6,025 nucleotides of DNA from Rubritepida sp. (GTDB lineage Bacteria > Pseudomonadota > Alphaproteobacteria > Acetobacterales > Acetobacteraceae). Below the pieces are notes generated by a model, which was not told the DNA's origin, did no database searches, and saw only the letters and a list, made by a program, of their open reading frames with translations. The position numbers and the translations under genes are program-made. Below are positions 5,157-6,025 of this stretch, in pieces; positions within the stretch are counted from its first letter, which is position 1, and each line of letters starts with the position of its first letter. The stretch covers positions 1 to 6,025 of the forward strand of contig SKWC01000265.1 of assembly GCA_007129145.1 (NCBI GenBank), read 5' to 3'.

Positions 5157-5558
5157 ATGACGCCCTACACCGCCCTGACCCGCGGCGTTCGCGTGACCGT
5201 GCGCGCCTTCTACCTGGCCGACCAGTCGGTCCCGGAGGAGGGCCGGCATGTCTGGGCCTACCGCGTCGAGATCCGCAACGAGGGCAGCCGCGCCGTGCAG
5301 CTGCTCAAGCGCACCTGGCTGATCACCGACGCCCAGGGCCGCACCACACGGGTGCATGGCGAGGGGGTGGTGGGCGAGCAGCCCGTCCTCGACCCGGGCG
5401 AGGCCTTCGAATACACCTCCGGCACGCCGCTCTCCACGCCATCGGGCATCATGCGCGGAACCTACCACATGATCACCCTGCCCGATGAGGAGCCCTTCGA
5501 CGCGGAGGTGCCGGCCTTCTCGCTGGACAGCCCGCACCAGGCGGGCGGGGTGCACTGA
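5157..5558 (+). CDS. apaG: ApaG (CorD) family protein
   Basis: A 133-residue protein made essentially of one ApaG domain, a fibronectin-III-like beta sandwich. Conserved landmarks are TRGVRVTVRAFYL (8-20), the VWAYRVEIRNEG strand (32-43), RTWLITDAQG (52-61) and the GxGxxG motif GEGVVG at 68-73, followed by QPVLDPGEAFEYTSG and the GTYHM strand (101-105). The molecular role of ApaG is not settled; in E. coli the gene neighbours apaH (diadenosine tetraphosphatase), and the same fold occurs in eukaryotic F-box and polymerase-interacting proteins. The ATG at 5157 gives the standard family N-terminus, but no good Shine-Dalgarno precedes it. Its translation may depend on ribosomes leaving metZ 33 bp upstream. 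It should therefore share the SAM-responsive control of metZ. There is no signal peptide or membrane segment. Confidence 0.95.
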   Translation: MTPYTALTRGVRVTVRAFYLADQSVPEEGRHVWAYRVEIRNEGSRAVQLLKRTWLITDAQGRTTRVHGEGVVGEQPVLDPGEAFEYTSGTPLSTPSGIMRGTYHMITLPDEEPFDAEVPAFSLDSPHQAGGVH

Positions 5559-5573
5559 GGGCGGCTACCGCCC
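5559..5573. terminator. Hairpin between the convergent apaG and Rieske genes
   Basis: GGGCGG (5559-5564) and CCGCCC (5568-5573) form a perfect 6-bp stem whose 3-nt loop (5565-5567) is the stop codon of the minus-strand Rieske gene. It begins on the base after the apaG stop. Neither strand has a T-run after it, so it is a weak candidate for a shared transcript end. Confidence 0.4.
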
Positions 5574-5903
5574 GGCATCCTCCGGCACCCAGACCGCGCC
5601 ATCGGCCACGGTCGCCTCGATGGGCTCCAGCGCCTCGCCCAGGCAGGGGCCGGAGACGCAGACGCCATCCTCCACCCGGAAGCGCGCCCCATGCGCCGAG
5701 CAGACGATCATCTCGCGCTTGCGGTCCAGGAAGCGGTCGGGCACGGGCTCCAGCGGCACGCCGATATGCGGGCAGGAATTCACATAGACGAAGACCCGCG
5801 CCCCGCGGCGGATGGCGAAGATCCCGGTGAAGCCGCCCGGCGCGGCGGGAAAGCCGCGCGCCTCCCCGTCGGGGATGTCCTCGATGCGGCACAGCGGCCG
5901 CAT
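5565..5903 (-). CDS. Rieske-type [2Fe-2S] ferredoxin-like protein
   Basis: A small soluble protein, 112 residues from the ATG at 5903, consisting of one Rieske domain. The two cluster-binding loops are SCPHIGVPL (Cys44, His46) and CSAHGARF (Cys68, His71), spaced 21 residues apart, giving the 2-Cys/2-His coordination of the family. After them comes the family strand RVEDGVCVSGPCLGEAL. It begins directly with MRPLCRIEDIPDGEARGF and has no transmembrane or Tat signal, so it is cytoplasmic and more like ferredoxin components or small nitrite-reductase (NirD)-like proteins than the bc1 subunit. Its redox partner is unknown. An in-frame ATG at 5933 would add ten residues and overlap the upstream EVE gene by 22 bp; I prefer 5903 because family similarity begins there, although neither start has a strong Shine-Dalgarno. 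The EVE gene ends 8 nt upstream, so the two are probably one operon. Confidence 0.88.
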   Translation of the reverse strand: MRPLCRIEDIPDGEARGFPAAPGGFTGIFAIRRGARVFVYVNSCPHIGVPLEPVPDRFLDRKREMIVCSAHGARFRVEDGVCVSGPCLGEALEPIEATVADGAVWVPEDAGR

Positions 5904-5911
5904 GCCCGCGC

Positions 5912-6025
5912 TCACAGCCCCGCCATCTCGCACAGCACGCTCCAGTGTTCGGGGGAAATGGGCATGACCGACAGGCGCGACTGGCGCACCAGCGCCACAT
6001 CGGCCAGCCGCGGCTCGGCCTTCAC
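5912..6025 (-). CDS. EVE domain-containing protein, C-terminal fragment
   Basis: The last 37 residues before the stop at 5912-5914 include PRLADVALVRQSRLSVMPIS and end EHWSVLCEMAGL, a highly recognisable C-terminus of bacterial EVE-domain proteins (related to thymocyte nuclear protein 1/YTH-PUA-like folds thought to bind modified bases). The rest lies beyond the window edge. It is the first gene of a likely two-gene unit with the Rieske protein. The assignment rests on this short tail only; the modified-nucleotide ligand is family knowledge and not visible here. Confidence 0.85.
   Translation of the reverse strand: MKAEPRLADVALVRQSRLSVMPISPEHWSVLCEMAGL

Noticed and set aside
3321..5555. A 744-codon open frame on the minus strand opposite metZ and apaG
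   Set aside because: Only its last 117 codons, from the ATG at 3674, make a sensible protein (Hpt). The remainder is His/Gly/Arg/Gln-rich, antisense to two well-conserved genes, and results from high GC at third codon positions.

Overview
This is a GC-rich (about 70 % by eye) bacterial chromosome segment with densely packed housekeeping genes and no mobile element, phage gene, tRNA, rRNA or CRISPR array. The gene set (long-form AhcY, MetZ followed by ApaG, a SAM-II-type riboswitch in front of metZ, a small Hpt protein, a Rieske protein next to an EVE-domain protein) points to an alphaproteobacterium. An Acetobacteraceae/Roseomonas-like member of the Rhodospirillales is my best guess, but no marker gene here proves it.

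Layout from left to right. (1) The last 62 codons of an unrecognised plus-strand gene, whose stop codon begins a two-copy 28-bp-period repeat. (2) A plus-strand aldehyde dehydrogenase of the succinate-semialdehyde dehydrogenase type, with its start fixed by a strong Shine-Dalgarno at 325-331. (3) A 12-bp GC hairpin with a T-tract on the minus strand, terminating ahcY. (4) ahcY, S-adenosylhomocysteine hydrolase, on the minus strand. (5) An AT-rich inverted repeat and a small hairpin between ahcY and the upstream minus-strand gene, a single-domain Hpt phosphotransfer protein. (6) A 237-bp divergent intergenic region holding a sigma-70-like promoter, a SAM-II-type riboswitch starting at the predicted +1, and a second hairpin. 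(7) metZ and apaG on the plus strand. (8) Converging on apaG, a Rieske [2Fe-2S] protein and the C-terminus of an EVE-domain protein on the minus strand.

Functionally the core of the window is the homocysteine node of the methyl cycle. AhcY releases homocysteine from S-adenosylhomocysteine, and MetZ makes homocysteine de novo from O-succinylhomoserine and sulfide. They are transcribed divergently and appear to be controlled separately: metZ-apaG by a SAM-sensing RNA, ahcY possibly by a DNA-binding regulator at the inverted repeat. The most notable item is the riboswitch. Its conserved core is good, but it carries an enlarged loop with two extra hairpins and sits about 70 nt from the metZ start instead of covering the ribosome-binding site. 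I see no clearly new biological system in this window.
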